From Streptomyces sp. VRA16 Mangrove soil (GTDB lineage: Bacteria; Actinomycetota; Actinomycetes; Streptomycetales; Streptomycetaceae): a DNA stretch of 64,000 nt. The DNA lies in NCBI RefSeq assembly GCF_017377775.1, contig NZ_JAFVLN010000018.1:151794-215793 (forward strand). Reading direction: 5' to 3'. The notes beneath the pieces are model-generated. The model did no database searches. It was not told the origin of the DNA and was given only the letters and a program-made list of their open reading frames with translations. Made by a program: the position numbers and the translations under genes. Numbering within the stretch: the stretch's first letter is position 1; the number at the start of each line of letters is the position of its first letter. Positions 1 to 7,601 of the stretch are shown here, one piece after another.

Positions 1-566
1 GTGCGGTAGCCGAAGACGACCCGCCCGGAATGGGGGAGCCCTGTGCGCTTGCGCTGTTCCTGGGCGTCCTTCCAGTTCTTGGAGATCTGCTTGCGGCGAA
101 GTTCCGCCAGGAGCAACAACTGGTCGCGGTTGTACGCGCCCCAGTCCGTCGAGGCATCGACATCCTCGGTGGCCGCACGGGCGACGCCGCCCGCATCTTC
201 TTCGAGCTCCCGTAGCCGGGCCCTGGATTCGAGGAAGTTCCGCCCGAACCGGTCCCACGTGTAGAGAACGACGCCGTCGGCGTGGCCTTGCCGGATCTGG
301 TCGATCATCCAGTTGATCTTGCGGTGCGCGAAGTCCGCTCCGCTGAGGTCGAGATCGGCGACCACCTGGACGACAGTTCCGTTTTCCCGCTCCACGAGCC
401 TGCGGCAGGCAAACTCCTGGATGTCCGGCGAGACCATGACCTCGCGGGCGGTGGACACGCGTACGTAGATGAACCAGCGCAGGCCTTGCGGTGTGCGCCG
501 TAAGGGGGCGGTGCCGATGCCCTTGTCGTCGTTCTCGTCAGAGTGTGGATCGATAGCATTGGCCAC
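1..566 (-). CDS. Serine recombinase (resolvase/integrase family), N-terminal part, cut by the window edge
   Basis: This reading frame runs leftward from a GTG at 566-564 and leaves the window, so only about 188 N-terminal residues are visible. The GTG is preceded by a good GGAGGAAC ribosome binding site. After a 30-residue leader the sequence reads FIYVRVSTAR, matching the conserved block around the nucleophilic serine of serine recombinases. It continues with DLDLSGADF and later LYTWDRFGRN, the usual D-x-SG and DR-x-GR resolvase motifs. A helical linker follows (LLLLAELRRKQISKNW). Such enzymes cut and rejoin DNA for phage, ICE or cassette integration. Whether it is a large integrase or a smaller resolvase depends on the unseen C-terminus. 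It is divergent from the small gene at 699 and shares a palindromic control region with it. The family is clear from the motifs; the role as an element integrase is inferred. Confidence 0.88.
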   Translation of the reverse strand, partial: MANAIDPHSDENDDKGIGTAPLRRTPQGLRWFIYVRVSTAREVMVSPDIQEFACRRLVERENGTVVQVVADLDLSGADFAHRKINWMIDQIRQGHADGVVLYTWDRFGRNFLESRARLRELEEDAGGVARAATEDVDASTDWGAYNRDQLLLLAELRRKQISKNWKDAQEQRKRTGLPHSGRVVFGYR

Positions 567-660
567 GGCTGTTCCTCCTGGTGGTGCAGGTGGATCGCTT
601 CCTGGGCCTTCCGTGCGCGGATGGGCCAGGCTTGTTGCACGAGGAGAACCGTAGTCAAGA

Positions 661-679
661 AGTTGGCATACTGCCAACT
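661..679. promoter_or_regulatory. 19-bp palindromic operator between recombinase and small regulator gene
   Basis: AGTTGGCA and TGCCAACT form perfect 8-bp arms around a TAC centre, and an extra AGTTGG half-site follows at 680-685. The palindrome lies between the divergent starts of the recombinase (566) and the small gene at 699, about 20 bp before the latter. Its position suits a repressor or excisionase-type protein controlling both genes. The protein that binds is not known from sequence. Confidence 0.55.
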
Positions 680-698
680 AGTTGGAAAAGGTGGACCC

Positions 699-995
699 AT
701 GTCGGAGGCGTCGACGGGCAGTGGCGTGGAGATCGATGTTCCCGTCCTGGTCACGTTCACCAGCGGGGCTTCCTTGCTGGTACAGCTCGGCATCGTGTCC
801 TCGATGACCCGCGAGGGTGTGCGAAGGATTGCCAAGACCGACCCTGATTGGCCCTTCGGGGAGGACCGGGCGTATCCCTATCGGAAGATCGCCAACGCGC
901 AGGCCATGGATGCCGGTCCGTTCCTGGAGTTCTTCCGGGCACGGCAAGTGCGGGGGCGAGGGCCGGACAGGCGGCCCCGGAAACCGCGCCATTAG
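699..995 (+). CDS. Small DNA-binding-like protein (98 aa) divergent from the recombinase
   Basis: The ATG at 699 lies just after a palindromic operator, with GGTGGA upstream as a weak ribosome binding site. The 98-residue product contains a compact helical stretch, LLVQLGIVSSMTREGVRRIA, followed by DPDWPFGEDRAYPYRK. This resembles the HTH plus wing layout of small excisionase- or AlpA-like regulators, in which a Tyr/Pro turn precedes the wing. The tail is basic (RARQVRGRGPDRRPRKPRH). Its place beside a recombinase suits an excisionase or element regulator. No exact family was recognised, so both the DNA-binding assignment and the role are inference. The gene could instead start upstream in frame, but the operator position favours 699. 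Confidence 0.55.
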   Translation: MSEASTGSGVEIDVPVLVTFTSGASLLVQLGIVSSMTREGVRRIAKTDPDWPFGEDRAYPYRKIANAQAMDAGPFLEFFRARQVRGRGPDRRPRKPRH

Positions 996-1007
996 GGCCT
1001 GTCCGGC
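962..1007. repeat. Inverted repeat over the stop codon of the small regulator gene
   Basis: GCCGGACAGGC at 962-972 and its exact complement GCCTGTCCGGC at 997-1007 form an 11-bp stem around a 24-nt loop that contains the stop codon at 993-995. The same core GGGCCGGACAGGC recurs at 23528-23540. It may be a terminator or a remnant of a mobile-element end. No T-run follows it. Confidence 0.4.
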
Positions 1008-1034
1008 GGATTTCGGAAGTCTTGGAGCCGAAGC

Positions 1035-1328
1035 ATGATCAATGTCCAGGTCCGCAGCGAGAGCGGCACGATCGAGGCTCGCGCCAGGCATGGTGTGGTC
1101 TGGGGGCCGGAGTTGGCGGGTCTCGACCAGTCGGCGTTTCCGATGATGGGGCACCTGCTGCCCTATGCGGACACTGTTCTCAACAGCCGCCAGGTGGTCA
1201 CCCTGCTGGCCGAAGTGCCGCGTCTGCCCCCGGGCGTGGTCACGGAAGAGTTCGCGCGCGAGCTTCTGGACCTGGCCCAGGAGGTTCTCGACGGACAGCA
1301 TCTCTACCTGTGGTTCCTCGGGGACTGA
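1035..1328 (+). CDS. Hypothetical protein, 97 aa
   Basis: The ATG at 1035 follows a GGAG motif at suitable spacing (cttGGAGccgaagc). The 97-residue product begins MINVQVRSESGTIEARAR, a short beta-like stretch, and has a helical C-terminal half (EEFARELLDLAQEVLDG) ending YLWFLGD. It has no transmembrane segment, signal peptide or cysteine. Codon use is normal for a high-GC actinomycete, so it looks like a real gene. I recognise no family and propose no function. It sits in the accessory stretch next to the recombinase, so element cargo is possible. Confidence 0.6.
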   Translation: MINVQVRSESGTIEARARHGVVWGPELAGLDQSAFPMMGHLLPYADTVLNSRQVVTLLAEVPRLPPGVVTEEFARELLDLAQEVLDGQHLYLWFLGD

Positions 1329-1617
1329 GACAGCAAGTCTGTTCGGTCCCTGAACCGGAGCCGGATCGAGGCGGTGGTGCCGGTGGGCGGCAACTCGGCG
1401 GCGTGCAGGTGAGCCCGTGTCACCGTGAAGTCCAGCGAGATTCCCGGCCGATCGCACCGTCCGCGTCGGCGGCGGCCCGGGCCTGCTGGGACATCCGCGC
1501 CCGGGTGCTGTCTGCCGACCGGAGTCCGTGCCTCTCAGGCGCGCTCTTCTCGTGCCCGCATCGTTCGGGAAGGCTCTGCCTCGGGCCACGCTCCGACCCC
1601 GCGGTTACGGTGAGGGC

Positions 1618-2036
1618 ATGTCAGACGATCAGCGTCGCGTGACCGTGGACGACGACGTCAAGATCCCGACGCCTGCCGACGGCGAGGTGTGGGCGGTCGG
1701 GGGCCGTCATCCTCAATGGGAACGGACACGCCTTCGCCCAGAAGCGCAGCCGAGGTGGAGGGGGATACCGGCTGGCGTCTGTGCCGCCTCCGGCGCCTCC
1801 TTGGGATCACCACGTGGACCGGCGACGACGGGGACGGATTGCGGCACGAGGCCGACTTCCTCGTCGAAGTGGACGGCGATCTGAGCCACCCCGCCCTGGA
1901 ATGGTCCAAACACACCGCCTACGGCTGGTTCGGCCCCGACGACCTTCACCGCCTCAAAGAGAACCGGGCCCTCGGCGAGTACCTCATCCACGCCCCGATC
2001 GCGAAGGCCTTGCCGGATCGCCCGGACGCGCCCTAG
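1618..2036 (+). pseudogene. Decayed NUDIX hydrolase gene
   Basis: The frame starting at ATG 1618 reads MSDDQRRVTVDDD and reaches EVWAVG, the usual entry into a NUDIX fold. The sense then jumps frame at about 1702 and continues AVILNGNGHAFAQKRS, a typical NUDIX first strand. At about 1750 it jumps again to GDTGWRLCRLRRLLGITTW and ends with LEWSKHTAYGWFGPDDL and a C-terminal helix to 2036. Between the second and third pieces the G-x5-E-x7-RE-x2-EE-x-G catalytic box is missing apart from its last residues, which points to an internal deletion. With a frameshift and no metal-binding box the gene cannot make an active hydrolase. It could be a sequencing artefact only if two independent errors occurred. 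Confidence 0.7.
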
Positions 2037-2465
2037 CAGTGCGTCGTGAGGTCTGTGCGGATGTGTTGGCCTCGGCGCCGCCCATGGGCCAGCGGGGCTG
2101 AGGTGAGTGTTTTCTGCGTGGGTGGTCGACGACGTGTCGCTTCCCACGTACGGCAAGGCGTCGGTCGGGGTGGCCTGAGCCGGACCCCGGCCAAGAACTA
2201 ATAGGCCCGTGTTGGGGAATCGGCGCTGATCGCGGGGTGCGTGGAGATCCTCCGGCGATTCGCGAAAACGGTACGAGCGCGTCACGTGCGCGCAGCACCC
2301 GCTTAACACGCGACCGGCAGAGTTGGGGATGTCGAAAGGGGCGGGAGCGGCTCCCCGCCCCACTCGGCACAGAGCGGCGTCGAAGGACCTCCGGAGCGGC
2401 TCCCGGACCTCCATGGACGCCCAGGACGTGACAGTCGGGCCCTGACTCGGCTGTGTGCGTCCCTC
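2037..2465. other. No recognisable gene
   Basis: This stretch between the NUDIX remnant and the terminator of the RpiR-family gene holds only frames of unnatural composition, rich in Arg and Pro. I see no ribosome binding site with a convincing frame, no RNA gene and no repeat. It looks like a junction between accessory DNA and the core region. Confidence 0.5.
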
Positions 2466-2519
2466 GCGGGGACCGCCGTCGTCCCGCCCCCCGTCACACG
2501 GGGGTGCGGCGGTCCCCGC
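2466..2519 (-). terminator. Strong hairpin terminator after the RpiR-family regulator
   Basis: GCGGGGACCGCCG at 2466-2478 pairs perfectly with CGGCGGTCCCCGC at 2507-2519. The hairpin sits 27 bp beyond the stop of the leftward regulator gene. Confidence 0.7.
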
Positions 2520-2545
2520 GCAACTCTCTTTCCCGGCGCGCGGGG

Positions 2546-3400
2546 TCACTCCACGAACAGGCCGCGCTCCGCCGCCCGTACGTCGAACTCCTCCAGGCGG
2601 GCCTGCGCCTGCGGCAGACCGTCGCACATCGCCTCGAGAAGCACCCGGCCGAGCAGCATCGGCGCGCACGCCGTGTCGAAGGCGAGGCCCGTGCCGACCG
2701 CGGCGGGCAGCAGCAGGTCGCTGTGGCGGGCGACCGGGGCGAACGCCGAGTCGGCGACCGTGACCACCGTCAGGCCCGCGGACCGGGCGTGGGCGAGAGC
2801 GTCGACGACCTCGCGCGGATGGCGCGGGAGCGCGAAGCAGAGCAGGGCCGTGGCGCCCGCCCGCACCGCCGCGTCGATCCGGTCCGCGAGCATCGTGCCG
2901 CCCTCGTCGAGCAGCCGGACGTCGGGGTGCACCTTCGCCGCGAAGTACGAGAATCCGTACGCCTGCGAGGCCGCCGCGCGCAGACCGAGGACCGGCAGCG
3001 GGCGGGACGCGGCGAGCAGCCGGCCGGCCCGCTCCACCGGGGCCGGGTCGGCGAGCAGACCGGCGAGGTGGCGCAGGTTCGCGATCTCGGCCTCCACCGC
3101 CTGCTGGTACTCGTTGGCCTTGGTGGCGGTGCCGGGTTCGGCGGGGGCCACCTCGCGCAGGTGCTTGCGCAGCGCCGGGTAGCCGTCGAACCCGAGGGCG
3201 ACTGCGAAGCGGGTCACCGAGGGCTGGCTGACCCCCGCGAGCTCGGCCAGCTCCACCGAGGACAGGAACGGCACGTCCGCCGCGCGGCGCACCATGCAAT
3301 GGGCGATACGGCGCTGCGTGGGGGTGAGCCGGTGCCCCTCGAAGAGGTGCTGGAGCCGGGTGGCGGCGCTGGTGGTGGTCTGTTCGGTGTGCTCGGTCAT
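2546..3400 (-). CDS. MurR/RpiR-family transcriptional regulator (HTH plus SIS domain)
   Basis: The product, 284 residues from the chosen ATG at 3400, starts MTEHTEQTTTSAATRL. It has an N-terminal RpiR-type helix-turn-helix (LTPTQRRIAHCMVRRAADVPF, then SSVELAELAGVSQPSVTRFA at about residues 35-55). The C-terminal half is an SIS sugar-isomerase-like domain that normally senses a phosphorylated or small metabolite (residues about 120-250, including RPLPVLGLRAAASQAYGF and ATALLCFALPRHPREVVDAL). GGGGAG lies just before the ATG, which favours 3400 over the upstream ATG at 3433. It lies downstream of the lyase-like gene on the same strand and has its own terminator. A TGAATAG motif in its upstream region also occurs, inverted, in the hutU promoter. 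Control of the neighbouring lyase, permease and hut genes is therefore likely but inferred. Confidence 0.9.
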   Translation of the reverse strand: MTEHTEQTTTSAATRLQHLFEGHRLTPTQRRIAHCMVRRAADVPFLSSVELAELAGVSQPSVTRFAVALGFDGYPALRKHLREVAPAEPGTATKANEYQQAVEAEIANLRHLAGLLADPAPVERAGRLLAASRPLPVLGLRAAASQAYGFSYFAAKVHPDVRLLDEGGTMLADRIDAAVRAGATALLCFALPRHPREVVDALAHARSAGLTVVTVADSAFAPVARHSDLLLPAAVGTGLAFDTACAPMLLGRVLLEAMCDGLPQAQARLEEFDVRAAERGLFVE

Positions 3401-3449
3401 GGCTCCCCGTCCGGGCCCCGCTGGGTCATTCATCGGGGCTGAGATGTGT

Positions 3450-3470
3450 ATGAGCCTATTCATGACGGGT
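3450..3470. promoter_or_regulatory. Putative RpiR-regulator binding motif upstream of its own gene
   Basis: CTATTCA at 3456-3462 (TGAATAG on the gene's strand) lies about 55 bp before the regulator start. ATGA and TCAT flank it as short inverted arms. The same heptamer occurs as an inverted pair in the hutU promoter at 13843-13869. The rest of the 3401-3715 gap shows no gene. Confidence 0.4.
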
Positions 3471-3715
3471 GCGGGGCGCCAGGGGGTGGCCGGCGGCGCG
3501 GGACGCGGCGGGTACGGGCGGTGCGGGGCCACAGCGGGGTGCGGGGCGGGTCGGCGGCCGGGGCGGGGGCTAGGGCGCGGTGGAACGGTCCGAGACCGTC
3601 GGCTCCGGGGCGGCGCATGCGCCGTCGCTTCGGTCTCGGCCGCCGGAGCGCTTTTCTCCAGTGCCGCATCCGCGGCCGTGGGCCACCAAGGCCCCGGTGG
3701 GAGCGGGGCGGTCGG

Positions 3716-5209
3716 CTACCCCGCGAACCGCTCCAGCAGTGCGGCCGCCCGCTCCACGTCAAGGGTGAGCGGCCGGTCCGCCGTCTCCTGCGGGAGCTCC
3801 GCGTCCGCCAGCGCGAACGCGCGGCCCACCGGGAGTTCCGGGTCGGGGCGCAGGTCGCGCAGGCGCAAGGCCCGTACGGCCGCGACGAGTTCGCAGCCGA
3901 CCACCTGGCGGTAGGCGGCGCACAGGCGGAGCGTCTGGCGGGCCGCCAGGGAGGCGAAGCTGGCCTGTTCCTCGACGCCCCGGGACAGGACCGCGTGGCC
4001 GAGGGACGCCGGGGCCGCGAAGGCGCGCAGGTCCGCGAGGGCGCCGCCGGCCGCGTACTCCAGGATCATCACGCCCGAGGCCGCCGCCTCGCCGTCCGCG
4101 AGGAAGGGGCGCAGGCGCGTGAACGCCGGTTCGTTCAGGGTGGAGAGGCGGGACGTGGAGAGGCGGGCCACCTGGGTCATCGCGAGCCTGAAGTGGTCCA
4201 GGGCCAGGGAGAGTTGGGCCATGTAGAAGCCGCCGTGGTGGTAGGCCGCCATGTCCGCGGGGGAGATGAGGGGGTTCTCCGCGGCCGCGTTGATCTCGAC
4301 CGTGAGGACGTTCTCCAGGGAGTCCGCCGCGTCCTGCGCCGGGCCGTGGATCTGCGGCACGCAGCGGAAGCCGTACGGGTCCTGGATGCGGCCGAGCGGC
4401 GGGGTGGGGCGTTCGTCGGCGCCGAGCGCGGCGCGCATGTTCGCCGCCACGTCGTACGAGCCCTTGTGGCGGCGGGCCTCGTGCACCGGCAGCGCGTACG
4501 CCTCGTAGGAGCCGTCGACCGCCAACAGGCTCATGGCGGCCACGAGTTGAGTGGCCGTCAGGAGCGTCCGCAGCTCGTGCAGGGCGAGTGCCGACTGGCC
4601 GAGGGTGAGGGCGTTGGAGGAGATCAGCGCGAGGGCGTCGTTGTTGTCGAGGGGCTGCGGCTGTGGGGGCGTGCCCTTGCCGCGCCAGGGGTGCTCGCCC
4701 GCCAGCGCCAGGCCCATCTGGGCCAGCGGGGCGATGTCGCCGGTGCCGACCGAGCCGAACTCGTTGACCGCCGGGTGTGCGCCGTTCTCCAGCGCCTCGC
4801 ACAGGGCCGTGACCACGGTCGGGCGCAGGCCCGCGCCGCCCGCCAGCAACTGGTTCGCGCGGACCGCGAGCATCGCCCGTACCTCGCGCTCCGGCAGCTC
4901 GTCGCCGATCGCGCCCGCGTGGCTGCGCAGCAGCCGCAGGCCGTGGTCGGCGGCGGCCTCGGTGGGCACGTCCTCGCTGCGGTTGGCGCCGACGCCGGTC
5001 GAGCGGCCGTAGACGCGGCCCGACGCGGCGATCTCGCGGGCCGCGTCCCAGGACTCCTCGACCCGCTTCATGGCGTCGGTGCCGGGCACCGGCCGGGCCT
5101 CGGCGTGCGCGAGGCGGACCACGTCGGCGACCGGCAGACCGTGGCCGTCGAGGACGACGACCGGGCGGGCGGCGGGGGCGGGACTCGTGAAGGACGACTT
5201 CGGGGGCAT
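3716..5209 (-). CDS. Histidine/aromatic amino acid ammonia-lyase homologue lacking the Ala-Ser-Gly (MIO) triad
   Basis: The 497-residue length and fold motifs match the HAL/PAL family. YGRSTGVGANR at 67-77 stands for the Tyr loop, RSHAG at 95-99 for the active-site His, RIQDPYGFRC at 274-283 for the Gln/Tyr/Arg cluster, AAAENPL at 308-314 for the conserved N-P, and GVEEQASF at 411-418 for the Glu motif. In canonical lyases GSVGASGDLAPLAH supplies Ala-Ser-Gly, which cyclises to the electrophilic MIO cofactor. Here residues 152-164 read GSVGTGDIAPLAQ, one residue shorter and without Ala-Ser-Gly. The standard deamination chemistry is therefore doubtful. It is divergent from an NCS1 permease and upstream of the RpiR regulator. 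The homology is sure. The substrate and even the reaction are unknown, and I would not label it hutH without caution. Confidence 0.85.
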   Translation of the reverse strand: MPPKSSFTSPAPAARPVVVLDGHGLPVADVVRLAHAEARPVPGTDAMKRVEESWDAAREIAASGRVYGRSTGVGANRSEDVPTEAAADHGLRLLRSHAGAIGDELPEREVRAMLAVRANQLLAGGAGLRPTVVTALCEALENGAHPAVNEFGSVGTGDIAPLAQMGLALAGEHPWRGKGTPPQPQPLDNNDALALISSNALTLGQSALALHELRTLLTATQLVAAMSLLAVDGSYEAYALPVHEARRHKGSYDVAANMRAALGADERPTPPLGRIQDPYGFRCVPQIHGPAQDAADSLENVLTVEINAAAENPLISPADMAAYHHGGFYMAQLSLALDHFRLAMTQVARLSTSRLSTLNEPAFTRLRPFLADGEAAASGVMILEYAAGGALADLRAFAAPASLGHAVLSRGVEEQASFASLAARQTLRLCAAYRQVVGCELVAAVRALRLRDLRPDPELPVGRAFALADAELPQETADRPLTLDVERAAALLERFAG

Positions 5210-5267
5210 GACGGGCTGTTCCTCCTCAAACAGTCGTCCGCGGGGGCGCGGAGGCGGCGACGTGACC

Positions 5268-5344
5268 GCGATTTACCTGCGATTTACACGCGGCCATTGA
5301 CAAATTATTCACTCACCGAGAACTCTGCATGACGATATACAGAG
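5268..5344. promoter_or_regulatory. Divergent control region of the lyase-like gene and the NCS1 permease
   Basis: Two direct copies of GCGATTTAC begin at 5268 and 5279, 11 bp apart. A consensus TTGACA -35 box for the permease is at 5297-5302, and an overlapping TTGTCA reads the other way. TTATTCA lies at 5305-5311. A partly symmetrical 22-bp site runs 5323-5344, with CTCTG and CAGAG ends and a CG centre, close to the expected permease transcript start. This arrangement suits a repressor acting on both genes. Binding specificity is inferred. Confidence 0.5.
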
Positions 5345-5363
5345 CGGGCAAGGGGAGACTCTC

Positions 5364-6785
5364 ATGGCAGCGGTAGTGGAGCGGCACTCCATCGATGTCG
5401 TGCCGGACGGTGAGCGGCACGGACACGCGTTCAGCCAGTTCACCCTCTGGCTCGGCGCCAACCTCCAGATCACGGCCGTGGTCACCGGCGCGCTCGCCGT
5501 CGTCTTCGGCGGCGACGTCGTCTGGTCGCTGATCGGCCTCGTGCTCGGCAATCTGCTCGGCGGCGCCGTGATGGCGCTGCACTCCGCGCAGGGGCCGAAG
5601 CTCGGCCTGCCGCAGATGATCCAGTCACGGGCGCAGTTCGGCGTGCGCGGGGCGGTCGTCCCGCTGCTCCTCGTGATCCTGATGTACGTCGGCTTCTTCG
5701 CCAGCGGCAGCGTGCTCGCCGGGGAGGCCACGGCCCGCCTCACCCACACCGGTGACACCACCGGCATCGTGCTCTTCGCCGCCGTCACCGCCGTCATGGC
5801 CGCCGTCGGCTACCGCGTCATCCACGCGCTCGGCCGGGTCGCGAGCGTCGTCTGCGCGCTGGCCTTCGTGTACCTGGGCATCCGGCTCCTCGACCGCGTC
5901 GACCTCGGGGACCTGCTGGGCGACGCGCACTTCTCGCTGCCGATGTTCCTGCTCGCCGTCTCGCTCTCCGCGTCGTGGCAGCTCGCCTTCGGCCCGTACG
6001 TCGCCGACTACTCGCGCTATCTGCCCCGCTCCACCAGCTCGAAGGCCACCTTCTGGTGGACGCTGTCGGGCTCGGCGCTCGGCTCGCAGTGGTCGATGAC
6101 GTTCGGGGTGTTCGTCGCCGCGAGCGCGGGCGGCAAGTTCCTCGACGACCAGGTCGGCTACGTCGTCACACTCGGCGGCGCGGGCCTCGTGGCGTCCTTC
6201 TTCTACTTCGTGATCGCCCTCGGCAAGCTCACCATCAACGTGCTCAACACGTACGGCGGCTTCATGTCGATGGTCACCGGCGTCAGCGGCTTCCGCGGCC
6301 AGCGCGCCATCTCGCCGCGCGTCCGCGCCGCGTACATCGCGGTCATCATGGTCGCGGGCACGGCCGTCGCCCTCGCCGGCAAGGACAGCTTCCTGTCCTC
6401 GTTCAAGGACTTCCTGCTCTTCCTGCTGACGTTCTTCACGCCGTGGTCGGCGATCAACCTCGTCGACTTCTACCTGATCTCGCGCGAGAAGTACGACATC
6501 CCGGCCCTCGCCGACCCGCGCGGCCGCTACGGCGCCTGGCGGTGGGACGCGCTCGTCGTGTACGGGGTCGGGGTCGCCGCCCAACTCCCGTTCCTGGCCA
6601 CCTCGTTCTACACCGGTCCGGCCGTGGCACCGCTCGGCGGCGCCGACATCTCCTGGATCGTCGGGCTCGTCGTCCCGGCCGCCCTGTACTGGCTGCTCGC
6701 CCGGCGCGACACCTCGCACATACCGGCCGAGACGATCCTCGGCCCGGTCGCGCACGACGCGCCGTTGATCTCGGAACGGGCATGA
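5364..6785 (+). CDS. NCS1-family purine/pyrimidine-type permease
   Basis: The 473-residue product is an integral membrane protein with about twelve hydrophobic segments. Its N-terminus has the NCS1 features FTLWLGANLQITAVVTGAL and LGNLLGGAVMALHSAQGPKL, followed by PQMIQSRAQFG. These are signature regions of nucleobase-cation symporter-1 proteins that import cytosine, purines, allantoin or hydantoins with a cation. GGGGAG stands before the ATG at 5364, and the central TM segments and the late INLVDFYLISREKYDI loop also fit the family. The gene is divergent from the MIO-less lyase homologue and shares a compact regulatory region with it. Co-function, with the permease bringing in the lyase substrate, is attractive but inferred. 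The exact substrate cannot be read from sequence. Confidence 0.88.
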   Translation: MAAVVERHSIDVVPDGERHGHAFSQFTLWLGANLQITAVVTGALAVVFGGDVVWSLIGLVLGNLLGGAVMALHSAQGPKLGLPQMIQSRAQFGVRGAVVPLLLVILMYVGFFASGSVLAGEATARLTHTGDTTGIVLFAAVTAVMAAVGYRVIHALGRVASVVCALAFVYLGIRLLDRVDLGDLLGDAHFSLPMFLLAVSLSASWQLAFGPYVADYSRYLPRSTSSKATFWWTLSGSALGSQWSMTFGVFVAASAGGKFLDDQVGYVVTLGGAGLVASFFYFVIALGKLTINVLNTYGGFMSMVTGVSGFRGQRAISPRVRAAYIAVIMVAGTAVALAGKDSFLSSFKDFLLFLLTFFTPWSAINLVDFYLISREKYDIPALADPRGRYGAWRWDALVVYGVGVAAQLPFLATSFYTGPAVAPLGGADISWIVGLVVPAALYWLLARRDTSHIPAETILGPVAHDAPLISERA

Positions 6786-6834
6786 TCGGGCGACGGAACG
6801 ATCAAGAGTCGCCGACGCGGTCTAGCCACGGTGA

Positions 6835-7521
6835 GTGACGGGCTCTTACCGTGCGTATGTGCCCCAACGCAGGATCTTCCTGACGGCGACGGCCGCCCTG
6901 GCTCCTTTGCTGGCCGTCCCGGCCGTCGCCGCCCCGTCCCCGCGACCCCGATCCGCCCACGAGGCCCTGTCCACCCTCCTCGACGGCAACCTCCGCTACG
7001 CGCAGGGCCGTTCCCGCCATCCGCACCAGGGGCGCGACGTGCGCCAGGTGCTCGCCGCCGCCCAGCGGCCGTTCGCCGTCGTCGTCGGCTGCGTCGACTC
7101 CCGCGTCCCGCCCGAGATCGTCTTCGACCAGGGACTCGGCGACCTGCTGTGCATCAGGACGGCGGGCGAGGTGCTCGACGACGCCGTGCTCGGATCCGTG
7201 CAGTACGGGGTCGGCGAACTCGGCGCGCCGCTCGTCCTCGTCCTCGGGCACGAGCGCTGCGGTGCCGTCGCCGCCGCCCTCGCCCATGTCGCCGTCGGCG
7301 CGCCCGCCCCGGGCCACCTCGGCCGCCTCGTCGACTCCATTGCGCCGGCCGCCCGCGCCTGCCGCGGCCTGCCCGGCGACTGGGCCGACCACACGGTGCG
7401 CCGGCACGCCCGCTCCGTCCGCGACACGCTCCGGGCGGACCCCGCGATCGGCGGGGGCGGGACGGTCGTGGCCGCGGCCCGGTTCGACCTGGACTCCGGG
7501 GTGGTGGCCCTGCTGTCGTGA
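6835..7521 (+). CDS. Beta-class carbonic anhydrase with an export signal
   Basis: Residues about 85-145 carry the zinc motifs of beta-carbonic anhydrases: VGCVDSRVPPE (Cys, Asp-Ser-Arg) and GHERCGAV (His-x2-Cys). The enzyme would interconvert CO2 and bicarbonate. The N-terminus reads VPQRRIFLTATAALAPLLA and then VPAVAAP, a twin-arginine-like signal (RR-x-FL) with a hydrophobic core and an Ala-x-Ala cleavage site. It is therefore probably folded with its zinc and exported by Tat, although beta enzymes are usually cytoplasmic. GTG 6835 is the listed start. GTG 6859 would begin directly at the signal peptide and is a good alternative, and neither has a clear ribosome binding site. The gene follows the NCS1 permease but is probably separate. 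Confidence 0.88.
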   Translation: MTGSYRAYVPQRRIFLTATAALAPLLAVPAVAAPSPRPRSAHEALSTLLDGNLRYAQGRSRHPHQGRDVRQVLAAAQRPFAVVVGCVDSRVPPEIVFDQGLGDLLCIRTAGEVLDDAVLGSVQYGVGELGAPLVLVLGHERCGAVAAALAHVAVGAPAPGHLGRLVDSIAPAARACRGLPGDWADHTVRRHARSVRDTLRADPAIGGGGTVVAAARFDLDSGVVALLS

Positions 7522-7601
7522 CCTGCCGCGACCGGGCCCTCGTCGAAGAGGGGGGTTAGCCCCACTGCGTACCGGTCCCCGGCTCCGTACCGTACGACGG
7601 T

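Noticed and set aside
1713..3299. Long minus-strand frame over the NUDIX remnant and the RpiR-family gene
   Set aside because: It is a shifted frame of the RpiR gene with Pro/Arg-rich sequence. The true frame has clear HTH and SIS domains.
3716..5209. Calling this gene hutH
   Set aside because: The Ala-Ser-Gly MIO triad is missing, so a canonical histidase assignment is not supported despite proximity to hut genes.
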